A DNA stretch of 64,000 nt from Bolinopsis microptera (GCF_026151205.1 NC_087076.1:20081919-20145918), one strand, 5' to 3'. Shown: positions 42,944 to 57,579, numbered from the stretch's first letter. Notes: generated from the sequence alone by a model not told the origin. Numbers and translations: made by a program.

Positions 42944-44925
42944 ATGTCGGAGCTCATCCGATCTACCAGAAATCCCCCACCATATATCCCGTCCCGCATC
43001 AGGGTTCGCGTTCCTCTTTAGAGTTTTTCCCAACTTCCTTCATTAACATAACAAGTAGCTTTGTCCTTGGTCGTCCTTGCTGTGCTCTACCGTGCGTAGT
43101 TCCCATAAGAAATTTTTATTGACAAAATTCTCGGCAGGTAGCTCAGATGTCGGAGGCAGTGTCCCGCCATTTTAATCTCGCTGCAACGTACATTTTGACA
43201 GCCTTGGGAGGCTACCATACATAGATAATATTGCTGACCTTGTCCTTCCATTGAATACCCGCACATACGCAACATCTTTGTGTATGTCCCTCCAAACTTT
43301 TCTCAATGATCCTTTGTCATTCCAGTTTTCAGATCCGTAGATCATTTACTGAATCACAAGAGCCCGCTATGACCAATCTAATCTTTAGGCTCTTTTAAGT
43401 TTGGATTTCCGATATCATTCATCTAATAGGGCACCCCACGCTTTCCCTTTCTAACCCTTATCTCCCATTGTGCTCTCAATCCAGGAGCCTAAGTAGATGA
43501 AATCATCTACATTTTCTATGGCTTTCCCCGATCGACTTTGTCGGGTCGCTAGATCGATCCCACATTCATTGTCATGACCTTGTGTCTTGACCTCGTTCTT
43601 ATGTGTAGTCCCACGCTTGCTGCCCCGCCGATTCTACTCTGACAGGAACTCGATAGCCTTGTCCATGTCCTCAGATAAAAGTGCTATATCATCGGCAAAG
43701 TCCACATCGGTGATGACTTGGGCCCCACTCTTCTGCTTTTTCTACGTTCTGAGGGAGTCCAAGTCGCTCCGCATCATCGCCTATGGCTTGCCTCATACAG
43801 TACGATGACTATGCAAAGAGGTAAGGGTGCTAAGTATCACCCTGTAACACACCTGCAAGTATCTCGAACAAATCATTTCTCCGTCTGGAGTTAGACTTTG
43901 GCCAGTGTCTTCTCTACATGAGCCGTATATAAGCAGCACGATTTTGACTGGAATGCCGTAAGCTTCTAGAATCTATAGAGCAAATTTCCCACGATGTACA
44001 CTGTCCGAAAGCCTTCTCAAAGTCAATAAATTCAGAACAGCTGGCAGTTTCCGACTCTTGACACCCTCATAAGACGTCTCAGTACAATATCTGTTGATTT
44101 GTTGACCTCCTGTCAGAATCCATTCTGGGTTTCTACGCAGAATTGTCCTCGATTTCTGGCTTCAAACCGGTTTAGAACCATCTTGTTTAGAGACTTGGCA
44201 ACTAGTGATGACAATCTTATTCCCGGGATAGTCATTGGATCGCTAATAGGTCGCCTTCTTTGGAATGGGTATGATGTTGCAGTTGTGACCATTGGTCTGG
44301 TTTTCTCACCTTTCCATAGCAATTGCGAGCACAGAAGTCTAAGTACACTTTTGATCAAGGTCGCATCGTTTTAATACTTCTGGCTATGTTGTCGTCACCC
44401 CCATGCTTTCCACTTCCTTTAATCTTGGACTTTGCTTTCTGTACTCTCCAAACGTAAACGGTTCTGTTCCGATATTCAGAGTGGGTGACTGATCAATATC
44501 CTCTTCCGCCTCTTCCGCGTTCTCTACCGTACGGTGGTGAGACCGAGAAGAGTAACAAAATAGACCTACCCATTATCTGAACCTTTCCGTTGTGAGTTTT
44601 CCCTTGATTTTTGTCCAGTATATGATGGAGCTTACCTGTGATCTTGATGATCAATGGTCGCACTTTTAGCATGCTGCCCTGCCAACTGCTTCCCTCCATT
44701 TCCCGACCTCCCCTCCAGCAGGTGCTCTTTGGATGCTTGATAAGCATCGCCTTTACTTCTGTTTGCCCTCTTGAACAGCTATTCGTTTTCTTCAGTAGCA
44801 TCTGAGTGGTATTTTATGCTACAATCCCTCATCTTCATGCCTGCAATCCTCAACACTTGGCGTCGCTGAGATTTTAACATCTTTTTCTTGTTCTCCTTTT
44901 CAGTATTACAGTCGAGAAGTTGTCC
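42944..44925 (-). mobile_element. RT fragment, copy 15
   Basis: FADD near 43685-43706, motif A near 44000-44024. 44113-44358 keeps SLVAKSLNKMVLNRFEARNR. A local substitution at about 43108-43132 (aatttttattgacaaaattctc) replaces the usual ctaaatcactggc. Confidence 0.84.
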
Positions 44926-45863
44926 TAACTACCACTGAACTAACATTTATCGGTTATGCGCCACTACCACCTAACTAACATTTATCAGGTTACCGCCACT
45001 ACCACTGAACTGCCCATTAATCAGGTTACAACGCCACTACCACTGACTACCATATAACAGGTACACTGCCACTTACCACTAACAACATTTAATCAGGTTA
45101 TGCGCCCTAACCACTGAACTAACATTTATCAGGTTATGCGCCACTACCACTGAACTATACCATTATCAGGTTACGCCGCCACAGCCACTACCACTGAACT
45201 AAAACATTTAACAGTTATCGCACTACCACTGAACTAACATTTTATCAGAGTTATGCGCCAACTACCACTGAACTAACATATATCAGGTTATGCGCCACTA
45301 CCCACTGAACAAATATTTATCAGGTTACGGCGCCACTACCACTGACAAACATGTAATCCGGTTTACGCGCACACATACCCACTGAACTAACATTTATCAG
45401 GTTAGCGCCACTACCACTGAACTAACATTTATCGGTTACGCCACCACTAACTACTGAACAACATTTTATCATGTTTATGCGACCACTACCACTGAACTAA
45501 CATTTATCAGGTTAAGCGCCACTACACTGACTATCATTATCAGGTACGCCACTACCACTGAACTAACATGTACAGGTTACGCGCTCACTACCACTGAACT
45601 AACATCTACATGGTTATGCCCACTACCCACTGAACTAACAATTATCAGGTGTATGCGGCCACGACCAAGTAACTAACTTTATCAGTTACGAACTGACCTC
45701 CACTACCACTGAACTAACATTTTAACAGTTATGCGACACTACCACTGAACTAACATTTTATCAGTTATCGTCACTAACCACTGTAACTACCATTTATCAG
45801 GTTATGCGCCACTACCTCAGAACTACATCAATCAGGTTATCAGCCGACTACCTACTACTACTA
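44926..45863. repeat. 36-bp minisatellite block 16
   Basis: About 938 bp. Irregular copy (ccacagcc) at 45180-45186. Confidence 0.95.
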
Positions 45864-47847
45864 TGTCGGATCTAAGTCCGATCAAACGCCAGAAAACCCC
45901 CTCCATATATCCCTGTCCCCCGCAATCAGTTCGCAGTTCCTCTTTAGAGTTTGTCCCAACTTCCTTCAGTAACAAAGACAAGTAGCTTTTTGTCTTTGGT
46001 CGGGCCTTGCTGGTGCCTTACCGTGCGTAGGTCCCATAAGACTAAAACACTGCAAGTAGCTCAGGATGTCGGAATGCAGTGTCCCGCCATTTTTAATCTC
46101 CTGCTTCGTAACTTGTTTGACAGCCTTGGGAGGCTACCAAACAAAGTTATATTGCTGACCTTGTCCTTCCATGAGATACCCACACAAACCAACATCTTTG
46201 TGTATGTCCCCGTCCAAAACTTTGTCTCTTGAGCCTTTGTCAGGTCCAGGTTTCTGAAATCCCCGTAGGAGCATTACTGATTCACAAGCCGCTATGAACA
46301 AACCTAATCTTTAGGCTCTTGGATAGTTGGATTTCCAGTATCCTTCAGTCTATGTAGTGCACCCCAACGCCTTTTCCCTTTCTCAAACCCTTATCTCCCT
46401 ATCTGAGCTTCTCAATCCATGGAGCCTAAGTAGAATGAAAACATCTACATTTTTTCTTCTTCCCCCGGATCGACTTTGTAGGTCGCTAGATCGATCCTCC
46501 ATATTCAGTTCAATGACCTTGGTCCTTGCCTTCGATTAAGTGTAGTCCCACGCTTGCCATCCCGCGATCTACTCTGAGCAAGGAACTCGTTAGCCTTGTC
46601 CATGTCCTCAGATTATAATCTATATCATCTGCAAAGTCCACATGTGAGAGATCTTGGCCCCACGCTTCTGCTTTTCTACGTTCGTGGGTGAGTCCAAGTC
46701 GCTCCGCATCATCGCCTATGGCTTGCCTTCATACATAGTCCGATGACTATTGCAAAGAGGTAAGTGCTAAGGTATCCACCCTGTAACACACCTGCAGTAT
46801 CTCGAACAATTTCAAGTTCTCCGTCCTGGAGTTAGACTTTGGCCATTGTCTTCTCGTACATGAGCCGTATAACTGCAACGATTTTTGACTGGAATGCCCG
46901 TAAGCTTCTAGAATCTTTAGCATTTTTCCCACGATGTACACTGTCGAAAGCCTTCTTAAAGTCTATAAATGTCAGAACAGCTGGCATTTCCACTCTTGAC
47001 ACCCTCTATAAGGAAGTCCTCATACCAATATCTTGTTGATGTTGACCTTCCTGGTCTGAATCCATTCTGGTGAGACGCACGCAGAATTGACTCGATTTCT
47101 GGCTTGCGAACCGGTTAGTAACCATCTTGTTTAGAGACTTGGAACTAGGATGACAACTTATTCCCCGATAGTACATTGTTCGCTAAGGTCGCCCTGTCTT
47201 TGGAATTGAGTATTGAAGTTGGCATTGACCCTTGTCTGTATTCGCACTCTTCAATAGAGCATTGTTACAGAAGTCTAAGACAATTTGATCAAGTCGCATC
47301 GTTTTTAAACTTCTGGGGCTATGTTGTCGTAACCCCCATGCTCCTTCTTTATGCTGGACTTTAGCTTTCCTGTACTCATCCAACGTAAACGGTTCCGTGT
47401 TCCGATATTCAGAGGTGGGGTGGACTGGATCAATATCCTCTTACCGCGTTCTTCTACCGTTCGGTGGTGAGCCGAGAAGAGTAGCAAAATATTCCTTCCA
47501 TTTCTGAAACCCTTCCGTTGGTGAGTTTCCCTTTGATTTTGCAGAAATGAAATGGAGCTTTACCATGTGATCTGTTGACATTGGATCCAGCCTTTTAGCA
47601 TAGCTTGCCCTGCCAACTTGCTTCCTCCAGTTCCGACCTGCCCCTCAACAGTGCTCTTTGGCTGCTGATAAGCATCGCCTAGCTTCTGTTATGCCCTCTT
47701 GAACAGCTATTCGGTTGTCTCTGTAGCATCTAGGGTATTTTTTTGCACATTCCCTCACTTCACCTGGCAATCTCAACACTTGGAGTCGCTGAGATTTTAC
47801 ATCTTTCTTTTTCTCCTTTTCAGGTAGTAAAAGTCGAGAAGTTGTCC
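45864..47847 (-). mobile_element. RT fragment, copy 16
   Basis: FADD 46622-46641 and motif A 46940-46963 are both close to consensus at nucleotide level. 47183-47383 keeps MDEYRKAKVQ and LDQIVLDFCNNALLK of the pre-RT region. Confidence 0.86.
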
Positions 47848-48793
47848 GCTACAAAACCACTGAGAACTAACATTTAGCGGTTATGCGCCACTACCACTGA
47901 ACTACACATACTAATCAGGTTACGCGCCACTACCACTGAACTACATTTTATCCGGTTACACGCCACTACCACAGAACTAACCATTTAACAGGTTACACAC
48001 GCCACACCACTGAACTAACATTATCAGGTTATGCGCCACCTACCACTGAACTAACATTTAAACAGGTTATGCCCACTACCACTGAACTACCTTATCAGGT
48101 TTACGCGCCACCAGGCCACGTAACCACTGAACAAACATTTATCAGGTTATCGCCACTACTACCCACTGAACTAACATTTATCAGGTTATGCCGCCACTAC
48201 ACTGAACTAACATTTATCAGTTATGCGCCACTACCACGGAACTAACATTAATCAGGTACGCGCCACTACCACTGAAACTTTAACATAATCAGGTTACGCG
48301 CCACACCACGAACTAACATTTATCAGGTTATGCGCCACTACCACTGAACGAACATTTCTCAGGTTACGCACCACTACCCACTGAACTAACATTTATCAGG
48401 TTTATGCGCCACTAACCACTGAACTAACATTTATCAGTTATGCGCCACTACCACTGAACAACATATATCAGGTACGCGCCACTACCACTGAACTAAACAT
48501 ATATCAGGTTAACGCCCACTACCACTGAACTAACATTTATCACGAGGTTTAAGGGGCCCACTACCACTGAACTAACATTTATCAGTTATGCGCCACTACC
48601 AACTGACTAACATTTATCAGGTTACGCGCCACTTTACCACTGAACTAACATTATATCAGGTTATGCGACACGACCACTGAACTAACATTTACAGTTATGC
48701 TCACTACCACTGAACTACCATTTATCAGGTTATGCGCCACTACTCTGAACTACCATTTTATCAGGTTCTCTGCCCTACCACTAACTACTACTA
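47848..48793. repeat. 36-bp minisatellite block 17
   Basis: About 946 bp. Irregular copy (ccaggcc) at 48110-48117. Confidence 0.95.
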
Positions 48794-50779
48794 TGTCGAG
48801 CAAGTCCGATCTAACGCCAGAAAAACCCCCATCCATATATCCCTGTCCCCATCGAGGGTTTCCAGTTCCTCTTTAAGAGATTGTCAAACTTCCTCAGTAA
48901 CATAACAAGTACTTTGTCTTGTCGCCTTTGCTGTGGCTCATACCGTTGCGTATGTTCCATAAGACTAAATCACTTGGCAAGTAGCTCCAGATGTCCGGAT
49001 TGCAAGTGTCCCCGCATTTTTAATCACCCTGCTTCGTAACTTGGTTTGACTAGCCTTGGAGGCTACCATACAAAGTTATAATGCTGACGCTGCTCCTTCC
49101 ATTGCAGATACCCAGGCACCATACCAACATCTTTGTGTATGTCCCGTCAAACTTTTCTCTTGAGCCTTTGTCAGTGTCCAGGTTTCTGATCCGTAGAACA
49201 GTACTGATTCACAAGCCGCTATGAACAATCTAAACTTTAGGCTCTTTGAGAGTTTGGATTTCCATATATCCTTCAGTCTATGTATGGCAACCCCACCTTT
49301 TCCCTTTCTAACCCTAACTCCCTATCTGTGCTCTCAATCCAGGAGCCTAAGTAGATTAAATCATCTACATTTTCTATGGCTTCCCCGGATCGACTTTGTG
49401 AGGTCGCTAGAGATCCTATCCTCCATATTCAGTGTCATGACCTTGGTCTTGCCTTCGTTTATGTTATCCCACGCTTGCTGCCGCCGATTCTACTCTGAGC
49501 AGGAACTCGTTACCTTGTCCATTCTCTCAGATATAATGGCAATATCATCTCAAAAGTCCACTCGGTGATGATCTTGGCCCCACTCCTTCTGCTTTTCTAC
49601 GTTCGAGGGTGAGGTCCAATTCGCCTCCGCATCATCGCCATATGGCTTGCCTCATACAGTAGTCATGACTATTGCAAAGAGGTAAGGTGCTAAGGTAATC
49701 ACCTGTAACACACCTGCAAGTATCTCGAACAATTTCAGTTTCTCCGTCTGGAGAGTTAGACTTTTGGCCATTGTCTTCTCGTACATGAGCGTATACAGCT
49801 GCAACGATTTGACTGGAAATGCCGTAAGCTTCTAGAATCTTTAGCATATGTCCCCCACGATGTACAACTGTCGAAAGCCTTCTTAAAAGTCTATAAATGT
49901 CAAACAGCTGCAGTTTTCCGACTCTTGACACCCTCTATAAGATATCTCAGTACCAATATCTGTGAGTTGTTCGACCTCTGTCTGAATCCATTCTGGTTTC
50001 TACGCAGAATGGTCTCGATTTCTGGGCCTTCACCGTTTAGAACCATCTTTGTTTAGAGACTTGGCAACTAAGGGATGACAAGCGTATTCCCCGATTAGTT
50101 CCATTGGTTCGCTAAGGTCGCCCTTCTTCTGGAATTGGTAATGGTTGGCATTACCCATTGGTCTGGGTGTTTCTCACTTTCAATAGAGCATTGTTACAGA
50201 AGTCAAAGACAATTGATCAAGACCGCATCGTTTTAAAGACTTCTGGGCTAATGTGTCGTCACCCCATGCTTTTCCCTTCTTTATCTGACTTTGTTTCCTG
50301 TACACATCCAACCGTAAACGGCTCTGTTCCGATATTCAAGGTGGTGACTGGATCAATATCCACATCCGCGTTCTCTACCGTCGTGGTGCGCCGAGAAAGA
50401 GTAGCAAATAGTCCTTCCCATTTCTGAACCTTTCCGTGGTGATTTCCCCTTGATTTTGCCATATATGATGGAGCTTTAACCTGTGATCTTGTGTTGATCA
50501 AGGTCCAGCTTTAGCATGTCCTCCTGCCAACTTGCTTCCTCCAGTTTCCCCGAACACCCCGCCAGCAGGTGCTCTTTTAGAGGCTGCTTGATAAGCATTC
50601 GCCTAGCTTCTGTTTGCCCTCTTGAACACTATTCGGTTGACTTCTGTAGCATCCTGAGTGGTATTTTATGCTACAGTCCTCAGTTCAGCCTGGAGGCTAT
50701 CTCAACACGTGGAGTCGCTGAAGATTTACAATCTTTTCTTTTTCTCCTTTTCAGGTAGTAAAAAGTCGAGAAGTTGTCC
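48794..50779 (-). mobile_element. RT fragment, copy 17
   Basis: FADD region 49541-49560, motif A 49867-49891. The stretch 49632-49931 covers the region from the end of the GFRPGRST block across motif A in shifting frames. Confidence 0.85.
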
Positions 50780-51709
50780 TACTACCACTAACTAACAATT
50801 ATCATGTATGCCACTAACACTGAACTTACATTTATCAGGTTACGCGGCCACTACCACTGAATCAAACCATTTACAGGTTACACGCCACTACCACTGAACT
50901 ACCATTTATACAGGTTACAACCCACTGACCACAGAACTAACATTTATCAGGTTATCGCACACTACCACGGACTAACATTTAACAGGTTATGCGCACTACC
51001 TACTGACTACCATTTACAGTTTAACGCGCCACAGGCCACTACCAATGAACTAACATTTATCAGGTTATGCGCCACTACCACAGAACTAACATTTATCAGG
51101 TTATGCGCCACTACCACTGAACTAACATTTTATCATGTTATGCCCATACCACTGAACTAACATTTACCAGGTTACGCGCCACTACCACTGAACTAACATT
51201 AACAGTGTTACGCGCCACTACCGACTGAAACTAACAGTTTATCAGTTATGCGCCTCAACCACTGAACTAACATTTATCAGTTTACGCAACCACTACCACT
51301 GAAACTAACATTTATCAGGTTAGCCCACTCACCACTGAACTAACATTTAATCAGGTTTTGCGGCCCCGACCACTGAACTAAGCATTTTTTATCAGTTACC
51401 GCCACTACCACTGAACTAACATTTATCAGGTTACCGCCACTAACCACTGAACTAACATTTATCAGGTTATGCGGCCACTACCACAGAACAAACATTTATC
51501 AGGTACGCGCCACTACCACTGAACTAAATTTATCAGTTAGCGCCACTGAACCACTGAACTAACATTATCGGTTAGTGCGACACCTACCACTGAACTAACA
51601 TTTATCAGTTAGCGTCACGACCACTGAACTACCATTTATCAGGTATGCCCGCCACTACTCTGAACTACCATTTATCAGGTTATCTGCCACTACCACTACA
51701 GACTACTAT
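50780..51709. repeat. 36-bp minisatellite block 18
   Basis: About 930 bp. Irregular copy (ccacaggcc) at 51030-51037. Confidence 0.95.
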
Positions 51710-53684
51710 TCCCAGCTAAGTCCGATCTTAACGCCAAAAACCCCCCTCCACTATCCCTGCCCGCATCAGGGTTCGCAGTTCCTCTTAGAGTTTGGTCCAA
51801 CTTCCTTCAGTAACATAGACAATAGCTTTGCTTGCCCTTGCAGCACTAACCGTGCGTAGGTTTCCCATAAGACTAAATTCACTCAAGTAGCTCAGGATGT
51901 CCTGATACAGCGTCCCGCATATTTAATCTCCTGCTTCGAACTTGTTTGACAGCCATGGAGGCTACCATACAAAGTTTAATTGCTGACCTTGTTCCTTCCA
52001 TGAATACCCACACCAGACGCAACACTTTGTGTATGTCCCGGCCAAACTTTTCCTACTTGAGCCTTGTCATGTCCAGTTTCTGATCCGTAGAGCAGTAAAG
52101 GATCGCCACAAGCCGCTATGAACAAACTAATCTTTAGTCTCTTTGAGAGTGTTGGATTTTCCAGATATCCTACAGTCAATGTAGGGCACCCCCGCTTTTC
52201 TTTTCCCTTTCTAACCCTTATCTCCCTAACTGTGCTCTCAATCCAGGAGCCTAAGTAATTGAAATCATCTACATTGTCCTATGGCTTCCCCGGATCGACT
52301 TTGTAGGTCGCTAGATCGATCCTCCATATTCAGTGTCATGACCATGGTCTTGCCTCGTTTATGTAGTCCCACGCTTGCTGCCGCCTTCAACTCTGACAGA
52401 ACTGATAGCCTTGTCCATAGTCCCTCAGAAATTATAAGTGCTTATATCCCATCTGCAAGTCCACATCGGTGATGATCTTTGGGCCCACATTCTGCTTTTT
52501 CTACGTTCGAGGTGAGTCCAAGTCGCTCCGCATCACCCCGGCCTAGGCTTGCCTCTACTGTAGTCGATGACTAAAGGCAAGAGTAAGGGTTCTAAGTTAT
52601 CACCCTGAAACACACCTGCAGTATCTCGAACAATTCAGTTACTCCGACTTGGATTAGGACTTTGGCCATTGTCTTCTCGTACATGAGCCTATAGGAAAAG
52701 GGAGCTCACGATTTTGACTGGAAATGCCGAAGCTCTAGAACTTACATATTCCCACGATGTACACTGTCGAAAGCCGTCTTAAAGTCTATAAATTTCAGAA
52801 CAGCTGCAGTTTCCGACTCATGAACACCCTCTATAAGACGTCTCAATTACCAATATCTGTTGATTGTTGACCTTCCTGTCTGAATCCATTCTGGTTTTTC
52901 ACGGAGAATTGCTCGATTTCTGCTTCAAACCGTTTAGGAACCATCTTGTTTAGAGACTTGGCAACTAGGGATGACAAGCTTTTCCCGATAGTTCATGGTT
53001 CGCTAAGGTCGCCCTTCTTTGGAATTGGTATGAAAGTTTGGCAGTTGACCATTGGTCTGGTTTCTCACCTATTCAATAGAGCAATTGTTACAGAAGTCAA
53101 AGACAATTTTGATCAAGGTCGCATCGTTTTAGACTTCTGGCTATTTGTCGTCACCACTCATGCTTTCCTCCTTTATGCTGGGACATTTGCTTTCCCTGTA
53201 CGCATCCACACGTAACCGGTTCTGTTCCGATATCAAGGTGGTTGACTGGATCATACTCTTTCCGTCGTTCGCTACCGTCGTGGTGAGCCGAAAGAGTATC
53301 AAAATAGTCTTTCCCATTTCTGAACCCTTTCCGTTGGTGAGTTTCCCTTGATATTTGCCAGTATATGATGGAGCTTTAACCTGTGATCATGTTGATCATG
53401 GTCCAGCTTTAGCATGTCTGCCCCTTGTCCCCCAAAGTTCTTCCTCAGTTCCCGGACCTGCCCCTCCAGCAGGTGCTCTTTGGCTTGCTTGATCAGCATC
53501 GGCTAGCTTCTGTTTTGCCCCTCTGAACAGCTATTTCGGTTGTCTTCTGAAGCATCTCATCTGAGTGTATTTAATGCTACATTCCCCTCATCTTTCACTC
53601 TGGGCAATCTCAAAACTTGGAGTCGCTGAGATTTTACAACTTTTCTTTTCTTCCTTTCAGGTAGATAAAAGTCGAGAGTCGTCC
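51710..53684 (-). mobile_element. RT fragment, copy 18
   Basis: FADD region 52443-52463; motif A 52762-52786. 51976-52179 keeps KRLKISLFIAACGDPLL and YGSETGH. A private insertion (ggaaaaggga, near 52693) disrupts the block after motif A. Confidence 0.84.
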
Positions 53685-54625
53685 TACTACCACTGAACTA
53701 ACATTTATCCGTATGCGCCCTCACCATTAGAACTAAACATTTATCAGTTACGCGCCACTACACTGAACTACCATTTATCAGTTACACGCCACTACCACTG
53801 AACTAACAACCATTTACAGGTTACACGCCACTACTGACCACTGAACTAACATATATCAGGTTATGCGCCACTAACCAACTGAACTAACATTTATCATGTA
53901 TATGCGCCACTACCACTGAACTACCATTTATCAGGTTACGCGCCACAGGCCACTACCACTGAACTAACATTTATCAGGTTATGCGCCACTACCACTGAAC
54001 TAACATTTAACAGGTTATGCGCCACAACTACCACTGAACTAACATTTTATCAGGTTACGCCTACACCACTGGAACTAACATTTATCCAGTACGCGCCACT
54101 ACCACTGAACTAACATTAATCAGGTATACGCGCCACTACCACTGAACTAACATTTTACAGGTTCTGCGCCACTACACTGAACTAACAATTATCAGGTTAC
54201 TCACCATAACACTGACCTAACATTTATCAGGTTATGGCGCCACTATATCCACTGAACTAAACATTTATAGTTATGCGCCCACCTACCACTGAACTAACAT
54301 TTATCAGGTTACGCGCCACTTACCACGAACTAACATGTTATCAGTTACGCGCGCCACTACCACTGAACTAACATTAATCAGGTTTGCGCCACTACCACTG
54401 AACTAACATTTAACAGGTTATGCGCCACTACCACTGAACTAACATTTATCAGGTTTACGCGCCACTACCACTGAACAAACATTTTTATCAGGTTATGGCA
54501 CACTACCCCGAACTAACATTTATCAGGTTATGCGTCACTACCACTGAACTACCATTATCAGGTTATGCGCCACAACCTCGAACTACCATTAATCAGTTAT
54601 CTGCCACTAATCCAAAACTACTACG
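53685..54625. repeat. 36-bp minisatellite block 19
   Basis: About 941 bp. Irregular copy (ccacaggcc) at 53944-53950. This is one of the cleanest blocks for reading the 36-bp period. Confidence 0.95.
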
Positions 54626-56631
54626 ATGTCGGAGCTAATCCGATCTACGCCCAGAAAAACCCCCTCCATATAACCCGTCCCCATCAGGTTCGCAGTTCCC
54701 CTCTTTAATGAGTTTTCCAACTTCTTCAGTAACATAGTACAAGTACTTCGTCTAGGTCGGCCTTGCTGTGCTCTATAACCGTGCTAGGTTCCCATAAGAC
54801 TAAATCACTGGGCAAGGTAGCCTCAGGATGTCGATGCAGTGTCCGCCATTTTTTCATCTCCTGCTACGAAACTTTTGACAGCCTTGGGAGGCTAACCATA
54901 CAAAAAAGGTTAATTGCTGACCTAGTCCTTCCATGAGATACCCAGCAACATATCGCAACACTTTGTGTATGTCCGTCCAAACTTTTCTCTTGAGCCTTAG
55001 TCATGACCAGGTTTCTGATCCGAGAAGCAGTACTGATCACGAAGCCGCTATGAACAATCTAAATCATTTAGGCTCTTTGAGAGATTTGGATTTCCAGATA
55101 CCTTCATATATGTAGGGCACCCCACGCTTTTCCCTTTCTAACCCTTATCACCCTATCTGTGCGCTCATGCCAGAGCCTAAGTAGATGAATCAATCTACAT
55201 TTTCTATGGCTTCCCCGGAATCGACTTTGTAGGTCGCTAGACGTATCCTCCATATTCAGCTGTCAAGACTTGGTCTTGCCTTCCGTTTATTGTGGAGTCC
55301 CACCTTGCTGCCGGCCGATCTACTCTGCGCATGAACTCGTTGAGCCTATTGTCCATGTCCTCATCATAATAAGTGCTATAAGCATCTGCAAAGTCCACAT
55401 CGGTGATGAAATTTCTTGGGCCCCACTTCTTCTGCTTTCTTTCTACTTATCGAGAGAGGTGATCCCACGTCCACCGCATCATCGCCTATTGCTTGCCTCA
55501 TACAGAAGTCGATGACTATTTGCAAAGAGGGTAGTGCTAAGGTATCACCCTGTAACCACCTGCAAGTATCTCGAACAATTCAGATTTCTCCCGTCTGGAT
55601 TAGTGACTTTGGCCATGACCTTCGTCGTACATGAGCCGTATAAGCTGCACGATATTGACTGGAATGCCGTAAGCTTCTAGAATCTTTAGCATTTTCCCAC
55701 GATAGTATCACTGACGAAAGCCTTCTAAAGTCTATAAATGTCAGAACAGCTGGCAGATTCCGACTACTCTTGACACCCTCTAAAAGACGTCTCCGTAAAC
55801 CAATAACTGTTTAGTTGTTGACCTCCTGGTCTGAATCCATTCTGGTTTCTACCAGAATTGTCTCGATATCTGGCTTCAAACCGATTAGAACCATCTTGTT
55901 AAGACCTTGGCAACTAGGATGACAAGCTAATTCCCCATGTTCATTGTTTCGCTAATGGTCGCCCTTCTTGGATTGGATGATGTAGCAATGACCAATTTGG
56001 GTCTGGTTACTCACCTTATCAATAGAGCATTGTTACAGATATAAGACAAATTGATCAATGTGCATCGTTTTAAGACTTCTGGGGCTATGGTTGTCGTCAG
56101 CCCCCATGCTTTTCCCTTCCTTATTGCTGTGGACTTGCGTATTCCTGTACTCAACCACGTAAAACGGTTCTGTATTTCCGATATTCAGAGGTGGGAGGAC
56201 TGGAAATATCCTTCCGCTTCTCTACCTCGTGGTGAGCCGAGAAAGAGTAGCAAAATAGTCTTCCATTTCTGAACCTTTTCCGTTGGTGAGTTTCCCTTGA
56301 TTTTGCCAGTATATGATGGAGCTTTACCCGAGAGTGTGATCTTGTTGATCATGGTCTCCACTTTTAGCATGTCGCCTGCCAACTTTCTTCCTCCAGTTCC
56401 CGGACCTGCCCCTCCGCAGTGCTCTTTGGCTGCTTGTGATAACATCGCATAGCTTCCAGATTGCCTCCTTGAACAGCTATTCGGTTGTCTTCTTAGCAAC
56501 TTGAGTGGTATTTTTATGCTACATTCCTATCCCATCAGCTTCAGCCTGTGCAATCTCAACACTTGGAGCGCTGAGATTTTTTACTTCTTTCTTTTTCTCC
56601 TTTTCAGGTAGTAAAAGTCGAGAAGTTGTCC
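54626..56631 (-). mobile_element. RT fragment, copy 19 (last complete)
   Basis: FADD 55381-55400, motif A 55709-55731 (altered). 56185-56499 keeps NSCSRRQ.., GKAPSYTGKIKGNSPTEKVQ and KWK of the linker. Confidence 0.85.
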
Positions 56632-57579
56632 ACTACTACCACTGAACTAACATTTATCCAGTTATGCGCCACTCCACGATCTAACATATATTCCAGGTAT
56701 ACGCCCACTACCACTGAACGTACCATTTATCAGTTTACAACGCCACTACCCACTGAACTACACATTTAACAGTTACACGCCACTACCACTGAACTAACAT
56801 TAATCAGGTTATGCGCCACTACCACAGAACTACATTATCCAGTTATGCCACTACCACTGAACAACCATTTATCAGTTAACGCGCCACAGGCCACCACCTA
56901 CTGAACTAACATTTATCAGGATATGCGCCACTAACACGAACTAAACACTATCAGGTTATGCGCCACTACATGAACTAACATTTATCAGGTTATGCGCCAC
57001 TACCACTGAACAAACCTTTATCAGGTTACGCCCACAACCACTGAACTAACATTAATCATTTACGCGCCACTACAGTTTTTGTTTTTCTGACTAACATTTA
57101 TCAGGTAATGCCCACTACCACTGAACTAACATTATCAGGTTACGCACCACTACCACTGACTAACATTTATCAGGTTTATGCGCCACCTACCACTGAACTA
57201 ACATTTATCAGTTATGCCGCCACTACCACTTGATCTAACATTTAACAGGTTACGCGCCACTACCACTGAACTAACATTTAATCAGGTTACGCGCCACTAA
57301 CCACTGACAAACATTTATCAGGTTATGTATCGCCACTACCACTGAACTAACATTATCAGTTTATGCGCCACCTACCACTGAACAAACATTTATCAGGTTA
57401 CCGCCACTAACCACAGAACTAACATTTAAATCAGGATATGCGACACTACCAAACTGATACTAACATTTATCAGGTTATGCGTCACTACCACTGAACACCA
57501 TTTAACAGGTATATGCGCCACTACCTTCGGAACTTACCATTTATCAAGGTGTATCAGCCACACCACTAACTACTACTTA
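56632..57579. repeat. 36-bp minisatellite block 20 (last)
   Basis: About 948 bp. Irregular copy (ccacaggcc) at 56885-56892. A private T-rich insertion (gtttttgtttttc) lies at 57075-57087. Confidence 0.95.

Noticed and set aside
1708-57579. Dozens of 60-127 codon open frames on both strands across the macrosatellite
   Set aside because: They are fragments of one frame-broken RT, or frames on the opposite strand or in the minisatellite. Their boundaries shift from unit to unit with single-base errors.
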